A stretch of 64,000 nucleotides of DNA. It comes from an uncultured Flavobacterium sp. GTDB lineage: Bacteria; Bacteroidota; Bacteroidia; Flavobacteriales; Flavobacteriaceae. Location: NCBI GenBank assembly GCA_937773775.1, contig CALJVL010000024.1:62001-126000 (forward strand). Direction: 5' to 3'. Both the position numbers and the translations under genes were made by a program. The notes beneath the pieces are model-generated. The model searched no databases. It saw nothing but the letters and a program-made list of their open reading frames with translations, and was not told where the DNA came from. Positions 1 to 8,521 of this stretch are shown here, one piece after another (the first letter of the stretch is position 1; each line of letters starts with the position of its first letter).

Positions 1-11
1 TCCTCACTCGC

Positions 12-2022
12 TTATGTAGCGATTCCTCTAAAAGAAACTAATCCTTTGTCTGTGGCAATAAAAACCTCTCCTGTCGAACTATTTATATCAATATCGTTGA
101 TGACATTACTAGGCAAAGGGGAATTGTTTATAGTAAGATGATACAGTGTTTCCTGACCGTTGGGAGAAACCAGAAACAAACCAGAATCTGCAGTACCAAT
201 CCACTTATTATTGGTTCCATCAACAACAATGTCAGTAATAAATTGCTCATATAATAATTCTTGAGCCAGGTTGTCTTCTAATATAATAATCGAATTCGTT
301 GTCAATTGATTTTCGGTTTGAAAATTACTCACATTAGATAATACACGCAGCCCTTTTGTGGTGCCAATCCAAAGCTGGTTTCTATTATCTATAGCAATTG
401 CCCTTACGTCTGAAGTAGGCAAGTTTCCTGTATCAGGTCCAAATGTGATTTTTTTTGAACGAATTATTACTTTCATTAAAACCAACAACACCATCTCGAT
501 TTGTCGCCATCCATTTTGTTCCGTTTTTATCAATCGCCATCCTACCGAAACTATTGTCTTGACTTGCATCTAATACGTTATCCATCGAATAACTTTGCCA
601 CTGTCCATTTGTCACCAATGCCTTTAAGCCATTTTTTACCCTGCTATTTGTGACCCAAAGATTTCCAGACTTATCAAACGCAGCTCCATTTATCCTCACA
701 TCAAAATAATCCGGACCAGCGAAGGTTAAGGTTTCCAAACCGCTATTAGTTTGATTATACAAAAGTGTAGGTTCGTCATTTTCTATCTTTAACAACCCAG
801 AAAAGAACGAACTGGCATACACGGTGTTTTCATTATTTGGATTAACAATTATCCTACTTATTGATTTTGCCCCGAGAACTGATTCGTAAGGAATATTTAA
901 CCAACCTGTTGAAGTAAACTTACTGATGCCATAATTATCTAATGGATAAGGATTATATTCAACTGAATAATCTCCATAAACTGCCCAAACTGTACTAAAC
1001 GTCGCCTGAAGCGCAAAAATATTATTTCTCGAAGGTCCTGATGGAGTTGTGTTTTCAAAATCCGAAACAGCAACAACTGTAGTCTTAAATAGGCCATCTT
1101 CTTTTGTCCCAATGTATATTAGGTCCCCTACAGTTGCGGCACAGCTAAATGCAGGGTTACTTTCTGGGATTTGATTGCTATTTATTTGACGTACTAACTG
1201 CATTTGTTTATTGTAGACATAAACTGTGCTCGAGCTTGTAATAATCAAGTAAGTGTCATTTGCCCTCATGTCGAAAGTCGGTTGACCGAGAGCTAAAAAA
1301 CTGGTAAAGGAATTTGTACTTGTATTGTATCTATGTATATTTCCTGAAGTATTAATCGCCACCAACTCCATGTCAAAAGTTTCTATACTGGACCAAGTCC
1401 CAGCTGCAATTTGTTCCCATTGATTAAAGTCATTTAAATTTTGGCTAGACACAGATGCTCGCCGAATACCATCATTTGTGGCTGCATACATAAATCCGTT
1501 ATAAACTGCCGTTTGTCTAATACTGATTTCAGCACCATTATTTCCTATGAAATAAGTATCTCCAAAAAGCATCGTGCTTAAATTGAATTGGACTATGCCA
1601 AAATCACAAGAAACATAGACAATGCCTTCATATTCCATGAAATGATTTATTTTTTTCACGTTAGAAGGGAGTTGATTATTGATAATATCAATCACATTTA
1701 ACATACTCCCGTCAGCCTCGTTGATAACAATAATCAATCCGTTTTCGTAACCAACAAGTGATTTGTTAAACTTAGAGCTATAATAAAGTGAACTAATGGT
1801 TTGACCTGAAAGCCCATCTATAGTATTGGTTGTCTTTATTTGGTTGCTAATTGAATTTATAGAAAATAAGGCGTTTTCTGAAGCCGCAAAAATTCCGGCT
1901 GCCGATACTGACACATCCTTGATTTCATTGTATGAAAAATAGCCTTGCCAAGACAAATTAGTTTGAGCAAAACTCATTTGAATGATCAATAGAAGCAGCA
2001 AACTTAAAAATACTTTTTTCAT
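12..2022 (-). pseudogene. porZ: PorZ, type IX secretion system protein, frameshifted and truncated
   Basis: This encodes a beta-propeller protein of the PorZ type, which in the type IX secretion system sits at the cell surface with the PorU sortase. The start at 2022 gives a clear signal peptide ending SFAQ; the upstream codons to 2088 lack signal character. The body carries two-component-regulator-type propeller repeats (for example LWVTN, KWMATN, LWIGT and KWIGTA blocks). The frame breaks at an 8-T run at 449-456: seven Ts join NNSFKK to ITFGPDTG and continue. The restored frame then meets TAA at 12-14 after about 669 residues, and the next codons read Ala-Ser-Glu. Known PorZ proteins are about 100 residues longer and end in a CTD-like domain, so that domain appears cut off. 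The identification is good; whether the gene is dead or mis-sequenced is open. Confidence 0.8.
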
Positions 2023-2044
2023 TACAGGTATGGCTATTGGTTTA

Positions 2045-2052
2045 CAAATATA
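2045..2052 (-). promoter_or_regulatory. Candidate -7 promoter element for porZ
   Basis: On the minus strand this reads TATATTTG, matching the Bacteroidetes -7 consensus TAnnTTTG, 22 bases upstream of the porZ ATG. No convincing -33 TTTG box is seen at the usual spacing, so the call rests on the -7 match and position. Confidence 0.4.
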
Positions 2053-2087
2053 ACACAAACAAAAGCATCCGGTTTTCGTTCTATCCA

Positions 2088-2127
2088 AAAAAAAAGCCTT
2101 CTGTCCGAAACTTCGGCAGAAGGCTTT
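2088..2127. terminator. Bidirectional intrinsic terminator between gdhA and porZ
   Basis: AAAAAGCCTTCTG at 2091-2103 pairs with CAGAAGGCTTTTT at 2117-2129, with a further CCGAA/TTCGG pairing inside. A-runs and T-runs flank the stem on both sides, so it could stop gdhA transcripts on the minus strand. It lies directly after the gdhA stop codon and upstream of porZ. Confidence 0.75.
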
Positions 2128-2146
2128 TTAAGTATTTAAAAAAGAT

Positions 2147-3490
2147 TTATACCACCCCTTGGGCTAGCATAGCATCAGCCACTTTTACGAAACCAGCAAT
2201 ATTTGCTCCTTTCACGTAGTCAACATATCCATTTGAATCAGAACCGTACTTCACACATGAAGAGTGAATATTAAGCATGATTTCCTTTAATTTTTGGTCT
2301 ACCTCTGCAGAAGTCCAGCTCAATCGCAATGAGTTTTGAGACATTTCTAATCCTGAAGTTGCAACACCACCTGCATTTGAAGCTTTTCCTGGAGCAAACA
2401 ATAATTTTGCTTTCTGGAATACAATAACTGCGTCTGGCATAGTTGGCATATTAGCCCCTTCAGCCACACAAATACATCCGTGTGCCACTAAAGCTTTTGC
2501 TTCCTCTTCGTTCAATTCGTTTTGAGTTGCGCAAGGCAATGCAATATCACATTTTACTTCCCATGGACGTTTTCCAGCGATATATTTAGCGTTTGGATAT
2601 TTCTCAACATACTCGCTAATTCTTCCTCTTAATTCATTTTTCAGCTCCATTACAAAAGCTAACTTTTCAGCATCAATCCCTTCAGCATCGTAGATATATC
2701 CCGCCGAATCTGACATGGCAACTACTTTACCTCCTAATTGAGTTGCTTTTTCAGTAGAATATTGAGCAACGTTCCCAGATCCAGAAACTACAACTGTTTT
2801 ACCTGCAAAACTATCCCCTTTTGTTTCTAACATACTTTGAGCGAAGTATACGTTTCCGTAGCCTGTAGCTTCGGGTCTTATTAATGAACCCCCAAAAGAA
2901 AGTCCCTTACCCGTTAAAATTCCTGTAAATTCATTTCTCAGTCTTTTATATTGACCAAACATAAATCCTACTTCTCTTCCTCCTACACCAATATCTCCTG
3001 CTGGAACATCTGTGTTTGCTCCGATATGTCTGGATAATTCTGTCATGAAACTTTGACAAAAACGCATTACTTCATTATCTGATTTTCCTTTTGGATCAAA
3101 ATCAGCTCCACCTTTTCCACCACCCATTGGCAGTGTAGTTAAGCTGTTTTTAAATGTTTGTTCGAAAGCCAGAAACTTTAAGATACTCAAATTCACAGAC
3201 GGGTGAAAACGGAGTCCCCCTTTGTATGGTCCGATAGCCGAATTCATTTGGATACGGAATCCTCTATTTACCTGCGTTGCCCCTTTATCATCAATCCAAG
3301 CTACACGAAAAATAATGATTCGGTCAGATTCGACCATTCTTTCCAAAAGCATTTTGTTTTGGTATTTTTTATTTTTTTCGATAAAAGGAATCACTGTTTC
3401 AGCAACTTCTAAAACTGCCTGCAAGAATTCCGGTTCGTTTGGGTTTTTTTTAGCAACCTCTTCTATAAAAGTAGTAATACTTTGTGACAT
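2147..3490 (-). CDS. gdhA: NADP-type glutamate dehydrogenase
   Basis: Hexameric glutamate dehydrogenase that interconverts glutamate with 2-oxoglutarate and ammonium in the cytoplasm, linking nitrogen assimilation to carbon metabolism. The ATG at 3490 gives 447 residues, the usual length of the NADP-dependent bacterial form; starting at 3538 would add 16 residues without family support. The substrate-binding segment LPMGGGKGG lies near residue 125 and includes the catalytic lysine. The Rossmann motif VVSGSGNVAQ begins the dinucleotide domain in the second half. The gene stands alone, with its own candidate promoter and a terminator. A perfect palindrome (GAAAACGTTTTC) lies in the leader. No lesions seen. 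Confidence 0.95.
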   Translation of the reverse strand: MSQSITTFIEEVAKKNPNEPEFLQAVLEVAETVIPFIEKNKKYQNKMLLERMVESDRIIIFRVAWIDDKGATQVNRGFRIQMNSAIGPYKGGLRFHPSVNLSILKFLAFEQTFKNSLTTLPMGGGKGGADFDPKGKSDNEVMRFCQSFMTELSRHIGANTDVPAGDIGVGGREVGFMFGQYKRLRNEFTGILTGKGLSFGGSLIRPEATGYGNVYFAQSMLETKGDSFAGKTVVVSGSGNVAQYSTEKATQLGGKVVAMSDSAGYIYDAEGIDAEKLAFVMELKNELRGRISEYVEKYPNAKYIAGKRPWEVKCDIALPCATQNELNEEEAKALVAHGCICVAEGANMPTMPDAVIVFQKAKLLFAPGKASNAGGVATSGLEMSQNSLRLSWTSAEVDQKLKEIMLNIHSSCVKYGSDSNGYVDYVKGANIAGFVKVADAMLAQGVV

Positions 3491-3514
3491 GATTATTAGA
3501 TTATTAACGCTTAT

Positions 3515-3526
3515 GAAAACGTTTTC
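3515..3526. promoter_or_regulatory. Palindrome in the gdhA leader, candidate operator
   Basis: GAAAACGTTTTC is a perfect 12-base palindrome lying between the gdhA start codon (3490) and the TATATTTG box (3538-3545), where a bound regulator could block transcription. The bases GAAAACGTT also occur beside the promoter of the threonine-dehydrogenase-type gene (48670-48678). A regulatory role is inference. Confidence 0.3.
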
Positions 3527-3537
3527 GTTAGTGTGCA

Positions 3538-3545
3538 CAAATATA
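3538..3545 (-). promoter_or_regulatory. Candidate -7 promoter element for gdhA
   Basis: Reads TATATTTG on the minus strand, a match to TAnnTTTG, about 48 bases upstream of the gdhA ATG. No clear -33 box. Confidence 0.4.
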
Positions 3546-3733
3546 CATTTTATAAAAATCTTTCTAATTAATATTTAATTATATATTGCCGAATTATCTT
3601 TTTATTAATCATTCTTTAAAATTTTCGCTTTTGAAGTTGCCAATTACATAAAAACCTTATCTTTTTCATAAGTAAATTACTGTTTGTTAACTTATTTTCG
3701 ATTTTAATTTTAACGAGACAATGATGTTTTTCA

Positions 3734-3741
3734 TATATTTG
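3734..3741 (+). promoter_or_regulatory. Candidate -7 promoter element for the barrel protein gene
   Basis: TATATTTG on the plus strand, 25 bases before the ATG at 3767, at the usual leader length for this group. The -33 region is only T-rich. Confidence 0.4.
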
Positions 3742-3766
3742 TCCATACTCGAAATTTTAACAGGAA

Positions 3767-4570
3767 ATGCTCAGATACTTCTCTCTTATTTTATTTGTTT
3801 TATTCGCATTTTCACACAATTCAAATGCTCAATTCGGCTTCTCTCATGAGGTGGGAGTTATTGCTGGTCCTGTAGCTTTTCAATCGGACTATGGTGAGCG
3901 TTACAATTTAAGCACTAATGCAGGAAATACGGGCTTGGGAATAGGAATAATCCACTATATAAATTTCTCCTACGAAGCAGAATGTAACTGTTATACACCA
4001 GAAACCTATTTTAACGATCATTTTAAATTAAGAAGCGAATTATCTTACAATAAAACTGATTTAGAACACCTTGGAGAATGGGTCGCTCCAGAAAGAACAT
4101 CATTAGGTGCTGATCAGTTAAGGGCTATGAAAGGAAGCACGGCAGTAACTAACATAGGAATGCAACTGGAGTACTTTCCTTTTAGCATCCGTGATTTCAC
4201 TTCCAGAATAGGTAGTTTAGGTCCATTCGTGAGTCTAGGAGCCCAATTCAGTTACTATGACGCCAAGGCTTATTCTACACTAGGCCCATTGGGAACCCCC
4301 TTAACGACCTTCCCAAAATATTTAGTCCCCACTGACAGTCGTCCTTATGGATTTTCGACAGAAAGAGGCTCCGTTTGGTCAGTTGTTTCAAGTGTTGGGA
4401 CACGATATAAATTAACGCCTTTGCGCGACTTAATGATAGATTTACGTTTCCAATATTTTTTTTCCAACTGGGTGGATGGCTTAAATCCCAACCCTGCGAT
4501 TTACAAGGAGAATAAAGCAAACGACTGGTTAGTGTGGTTTAATGTAGGTTACATTTATTATCTGCAATAG
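3767..4570 (+). CDS. Outer-membrane beta-barrel protein (THC0290_0291-like)
   Basis: A 267-residue exported protein. Residues 1-21 are a signal peptide ending NSNAQ. The rest consists of alternating aromatic/polar strands with Gly turns, and the protein ends in an aromatic strand (NVGYIYYLQ), typical of barrels inserted in the outer membrane. An ECNC cysteine pair lies near residue 70. It resembles a flavobacterial barrel family named THC0290_0291, recalled from memory. Members have at times been mislabelled as glutamate dehydrogenase, perhaps because of neighbouring gdhA; nothing here supports enzyme activity. It is divergent from gdhA and followed by a weak hairpin. Its function is unknown. 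Confidence 0.7.
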   Translation: MLRYFSLILFVLFAFSHNSNAQFGFSHEVGVIAGPVAFQSDYGERYNLSTNAGNTGLGIGIIHYINFSYEAECNCYTPETYFNDHFKLRSELSYNKTDLEHLGEWVAPERTSLGADQLRAMKGSTAVTNIGMQLEYFPFSIRDFTSRIGSLGPFVSLGAQFSYYDAKAYSTLGPLGTPLTTFPKYLVPTDSRPYGFSTERGSVWSVVSSVGTRYKLTPLRDLMIDLRFQYFFSNWVDGLNPNPAIYKENKANDWLVWFNVGYIYYLQ

Positions 4571-4587
4571 CAAATTATCGACAATAG

Positions 4588-4623
4588 AAAAAAACCAATC
4601 CTAAAACTAGAATTGATTTTTTT
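4588..4623 (+). terminator. Probable terminator after the barrel protein gene
   Basis: AAAAAA-C-CAAT pairs with ATTG-A-TTTTTT across an 11-base loop, with one mismatch, followed by T-rich sequence. Weak stem; position at the gene end supports it. Confidence 0.4.
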
Positions 4624-4663
4624 ATTGGTTACAACTTATCCCAAAACAGAGAAGGATACTTTA

Positions 4664-5804
4664 TCACAATGCTTGTCTCAAATCTTCTATCAGATCATCT
4701 ATATCTTCAACCCCCCACACTTAAACGAACTAAATCGTCTGTAACTCCTGCTTCTTTTCGTTTGGCTTCCGGTATAGAAGCATGCGTCATCAATGCGGGG
4801 TGATTTGCCAGAGATTCAACTCCTCCTAATGACTCTGCCAAAGTAAATACTTTGACTTTTTCTAAGAAATCAACTGAATCTTCTTTTTTACCAGATACAA
4901 AATCAAAAGAAACCATTCCGCCGAAACCACTCATTTGCTTTTTAGCAATTTCATAAAAAGGATGACTTACTAAACCTGGGTAATAAACTGTTTTTACTTT
5001 AGGGTGATTATTTAAAAATTCAGCTACTTTCTCTCCGTTCTCACAATGTCTTTGCATTCTTAAGTGCAATGTTTTTATGCCTCTAAGAACAAGAAAACAA
5101 TCCATGGGCCCTAGCGTAGCTCCAGTAGCAAATTGCTGAAAAAGCAATTGTTTTCCTAATTCAGCGGTCTTAGTAATTAAAGCTCCGGCCACAACATCAG
5201 AATGCCCTGCAAGGTATTTTGTAGCTGAATGCATCACCACATCTGCTCCTAAATCTAATGGATTCTGCAAATAGGGTGTTGCAAAAGTATTATCAACGGC
5301 AAACAAAATATTATTTGCCGTTGTGATTTTTGCTACAGCGGCAATATCGGCTAATTTCATTAATGGATTTGTAGGTGTTTCTACCCAAACCATTTTAGTG
5401 TTTTCATTAATTAACGACTGAACATTGTCCAAATTATTCATATCAACGTAATGAAACTTGATTCCTGAATTCTTATATATTTTAGTGAACATTCTGTATG
5501 TACCACCATACAAATCATCCATAGTAATGATTTCGTCACCTGCTTTGAAAGAACGCAGTAAGCAATCTGTAGCGGCTAGTCCAGATGAAAATGCCAAACC
5601 TTTAGCGCCATTTTCTATACTTGCCAGTGCATCCTCTAATGCCGTTCTAGTTGGGTTAGCAGACCTACTATACACATAATCCCCAATAGGTTTCCCGGGG
5701 CTAGTTTGTGCAAATGTAGAAGTTTGAAAAATTGGCGGCATTACCGCTCCTGTAGTTGGGTCATTATGTTGCCCACCGTGTATTGTTTTAGTGTTGAATT
5801 TCAT
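4664..5804 (-). CDS. Trans-sulfuration PLP enzyme (cystathionine gamma-synthase/lyase type), 3' frameshift
   Basis: Cys/Met-metabolism PLP-dependent enzyme of about 379 residues after correction, close to MetB/MetC length. The PLP-binding lysine lies in SATKYLAGHSD near residue 195; YSRSANPTR and the SSGLAA loop are family landmarks. As written, the frame stops at 4707 after RLSVGG. A six-C run at 4711-4716 is one base too long: with five, translation continues GVEDIDDLIEDLRQAL and stops at 4664, exactly the expected family C-terminus. The missing tail is only about 15 residues. Cystathionine gamma-synthase, gamma-lyase and methionine gamma-lyase cannot be separated by eye. Confidence 0.85.
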
Positions 5805-5905
5805 ATCTTTAAATTATCAATTGTAATGGTATTACAAACTTAGGTTTAAATTTATTTTTGGCAAGACACAAGTCTACAACTTTATATATAATTATCACTT
5901 GGGGA

Positions 5906-6642
5906 ATGAAACACATTCTATTATATACGATACTTCTGTTTTCGATGGCAGTCTTTTTTAAAAACAACGACTTTAGCCTGTCCTGAAAGTTGGCCCAATA
6001 TCAAGATTACTATCCCTACTAGGAAAGACGTTCCAATTGTAGCGGACAGTATCAACAAAAAAGTATTTTCTGTTTTGAAGGAACTTATTTATTTTGCTGA
6101 AAAACCATACCCCCTCAATGGATTATAATATACTGGTAAATTCATTTATTTACTGCTATGAGCAACTTCAAAAAGAATATCTAAAAGATTTTTTTAATTG
6201 GGAAGCCAAAATTGAAAGAAACATAAAGTACCAGTCTGATAGTATCCCAAACCTGCAAATTAGGCACTATGCCTATACCGGCGGCGCCCAGGTTATCAAG
6301 GAATGCGTTCTCAGCTTTTTAATCCAAAACACGGAAAATCAATCCCCAACAATCAATTGTTTAAGGGCCAGAATGTTTTCTAAGCTTTCGACGAAAAAAA
6401 AATCTATAACCAAACATAATATCCAAGAAAACAAGTCCGTTAACTCCGAAAAATTTCTATTTGAAGCCGACCAGTTTTGCTCGCCTCTGAACATGTTTTA
6501 TAAGGACAAAGAGCTGCTTTTATATTACAAACCAAATGAAGCATCCTCTTATGTAAACCGAGCTGAAGAGTTACCGTTGTCTTTTAAAGAGCTAAATAAT
6601 TGTCTATTAATTAAGTGGCTCTTCATAAAAACTTTACGTTAA
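5906..6642 (+). pseudogene. Decayed DUF4163/DUF3298-domain secreted protein
   Basis: Remnant of an exported RsiV-like protein. An ATG at 5906 opens a hydrophobic leader. The coding sense then jumps frames: near 5953 (T run) into ACPESWPNIKI and VFSVLKELIYF; near 6111 (C run) into NILVNSFIYCYEQLQ; after YTGGA near 6282 (one base missing) into GYQGMRSQLFNPKHG; then a TAA at about 6382; and a last shift at the A9 run near 6400 into NIQENKSVNSEKF. Landmarks such as YTGGA-GY and LLLYY-PNEASSY are those of this family. The mix of a nonsense codon, one deletion and several insertions suggests a true pseudogene. The only long open frame (6094-6642, TTG start) is not a functional gene. Confidence 0.75.
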
Positions 6643-7094
6643 ATATACTTTTTAATACTCAAAATAACCCCAAGGTGTATGCCCTCGTGAAAATAATTGA
6701 ACGACATCGCATCCACAACTGTATTAAGTGTAAAACCTGTTGAAGTGGGATACTCCTGATAGTTTTTGAAAACTTCATTTTCAAAATCAGTTTCAGTTTG
6801 ATCGATCGCTTTAAAAAGCAATTCCTTTATTTCATCTACTTCAAGTTGCGTTGCGTCTTGTTCCGGCTTAGTCCCCTTCCTGTACTTATCAACCATTTCA
6901 TCCGAAATTATCATATCCATTCCTGACAATTTATAGACCAGCATCTGCTGTACGACAACGATATGGGCAATATTCCAAATTAAATTATTGTTAAAACCTT
7001 CAGGAATGACATTGAGTTGTTCCAATGAGTATTTTTCTAAAAATTGGGACAATATCTTTCTGCTCGTTCTAGTAATCTCGAATATTTGTTTCAT
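6639..7094 (-). CDS. DinB family protein
   Basis: A 151-residue four-helix protein of the DinB/YfiT superfamily. The ATG at 7094 begins MKQIFEITRTSRK, the normal N-terminus; the frame is open to 7154 but those residues look unrelated. Metal-site histidines are visible in IWNIAHIV (near residue 45) and in YFHEGIHLGV near the C-terminus, the usual DinB positions. Such proteins include metal-dependent thiol transferases and stress-induced proteins, so the reaction is unknown. The 3' end overlaps the decayed DUF4163 gene by four bases, and the gene is divergent from the ArsC-like gene. Confidence 0.8.
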   Translation of the reverse strand: MKQIFEITRTSRKILSQFLEKYSLEQLNVIPEGFNNNLIWNIAHIVVVQQMLVYKLSGMDMIISDEMVDKYRKGTKPEQDATQLEVDEIKELLFKAIDQTETDFENEVFKNYQEYPTSTGFTLNTVVDAMSFNYFHEGIHLGVILSIKKYI

Positions 7095-7171
7095 TTTTCT
7101 AAGTTTTTCATAAAAATAATCAATTTCCGTATCAAATGGATTTTCTTTGCACAAAGAAAATGCAATTTATT

Positions 7172-7528
7172 ATGGACAAAATATATTATCTCGCTTCCTG
7201 TGACAGTTGTCGAAAAATTATAAAGACCCTACCGCAGGGCAATAATTTAGTTTTTAGAGACATCAAACAAGATTCAATCACAGAAGAAGAACTGGAAGAA
7301 ATGTATCAACTATCCGGCAGTTACGAAGCGTTGTTTAGCAAAAAAGCCCAATTGTACAAATCGATGGATTTAAAGAACAAGCATTTGACTGAAGCCGATT
7401 ATAAGAAGTTTATCCTGGAACATTATACGTTTCTGAGCCGACCTGTTTTTATTATCGACAATAAGGTTTTCGTTGGTGGAACCCAGCAAAACATGCTTCA
7501 AGTGATGAAAGCGCTGGGGGATGTCTAA
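7172..7528 (+). CDS. Arsenate reductase (ArsC/Spx) family protein
   Basis: A 118-residue thioredoxin-fold protein. The ATG at 7172 gives MDKIYYLASCDSCRK, with a CxxC pair near residues 10-13 where ArsC carries its catalytic cysteine. The cis-proline region is FLSRPVFIIDNKVFVGG near residues 88-104. No arsenic-resistance genes are nearby and the Arg triad of classical ArsC is not obvious, so a general thiol or Spx-like role is equally likely. It overlaps the start of the EamA transporter gene by eight bases, implying one transcript. Confidence 0.8.
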   Translation: MDKIYYLASCDSCRKIIKTLPQGNNLVFRDIKQDSITEEELEEMYQLSGSYEALFSKKAQLYKSMDLKNKHLTEADYKKFILEHYTFLSRPVFIIDNKVFVGGTQQNMLQVMKALGDV

Positions 7529-8414
7529 AAGGAATGTTGCGCTTTTTGGCGCTACTGTTGTTTCTGTAATTTACGGCATTACATTTACCATTGCCAAGGA
7601 TGTAATGCCAAAGTACATCGATGCCTACGGCTTTATTTTATTGCGCGTTAGCGGGGGAATGCTATTATTTTGGATTTCCTGGTTATTCATGCCAAAAGAA
7701 AAAATTGCCCTCAAAGATTTTCCGAGAATTATCGCTGCCGCTTTTTTTGGTGTGGCTTTTAATATGCTTACTTTTTTCAAGGGATTAAGCCTCACTTCAC
7801 CAATCTCCGCATCTGTGATCATGGTCACGACACCTATGATTGTTTTAGTGCTATCTGCAATCATCATGAAAGAACGCATGCATAAACAAATGGTAACCGG
7901 TATAATTCTCGGATTAGTGGGAACGGCCTTTCTTATTCTTTACGGCAGATCAATCGGCACTGCCAGTAATGCTAGCTTAGGTAATATCCTAGTTTTTGTC
8001 AATGCTGTTTCCTATGGTTTCTATCTGATAACCGTCAAGAAACTAATGGACAAATACAATGCTTTTACTTTTGTTAAATGGATTTATCTCTTTGGTTTTC
8101 TTATGGTTTTGCCTTTTGGCTGGAACCAATTTGAAGCGGTGAATTGGGCGGTAGTTCCAATACATGTTTATTGGAAAATAGGATTTGTGGTAGTCATCTC
8201 GACCTTCATTACCTATCTATTAAACCTACTCACAATGAAAGAATTAAAACCAACAACCGTTGCTGTTTTTATCTATCTTCAACCTTTCTTTGCCACTGTT
8301 TTTGCAATTGGTCTAGGAAAAGACGATTTGAGTTTAGTAAAAATCATCTCGGCTATTTTAATATTTGTGGGAGTTTACATGGTTACCCAAAAAAAAAAAA
8401 CTCTCGCTAACTAA
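7521..8414 (+). CDS. EamA (DMT superfamily) transporter
   Basis: A 297-residue inner-membrane protein with about ten hydrophobic segments arranged as two EamA repeats (roughly residues 5-140 and 150-290). The first carries SPISASVIMVTTPM and the second KPTTVAVFIYLQPFFA, the conserved helix-end motifs of drug/metabolite exporters. The substrate cannot be told from sequence. It overlaps the ArsC-like gene, so the two are probably co-transcribed. The C-terminus ends in a lysine-rich tail encoded by a run of twelve A bases (8390-8401), a risky place for sequencing, although the stop follows normally. Confidence 0.85.
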   Translation: MSKRNVALFGATVVSVIYGITFTIAKDVMPKYIDAYGFILLRVSGGMLLFWISWLFMPKEKIALKDFPRIIAAAFFGVAFNMLTFFKGLSLTSPISASVIMVTTPMIVLVLSAIIMKERMHKQMVTGIILGLVGTAFLILYGRSIGTASNASLGNILVFVNAVSYGFYLITVKKLMDKYNAFTFVKWIYLFGFLMVLPFGWNQFEAVNWAVVPIHVYWKIGFVVVISTFITYLLNLLTMKELKPTTVAVFIYLQPFFATVFAIGLGKDDLSLVKIISAILIFVGVYMVTQKKKTLAN

Positions 8415-8459
8415 CCTTAAGCTCGGTCACCGGGACATTTATATTCTTAAACACATCGT

Positions 8460-8475
8460 CTAGGTTGAAACCTAG
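8460..8475. repeat. Short perfect inverted repeat before yicC
   Basis: CTAGGTT-GA-AACCTAG, a 7-base stem with a 2-base loop, lies between the EamA stop and the yicC promoter box. There is no T tract, so it is a weak terminator candidate or an operator half-site pair. Confidence 0.3.
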
Positions 8476-8494
8476 CCAATGAACTCTTTTTTCT

Positions 8495-8502
8495 TATCTT
8501 TG
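8495..8502 (+). promoter_or_regulatory. Candidate -7 promoter element for the yicC-gmk-nadD run
   Basis: TATCTTTG, matching TAnnTTTG, 19 bases before the yicC ATG at 8522. Confidence 0.45.
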
Positions 8503-8521
8503 AACTCTTTTAGAAAATTAT

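Noticed and set aside
6094..6642. Novel 182-residue protein with a TTG start
   Set aside because: Family-like sequence upstream and in other frames shows that it is part of a decayed DUF4163/DUF3298 gene.
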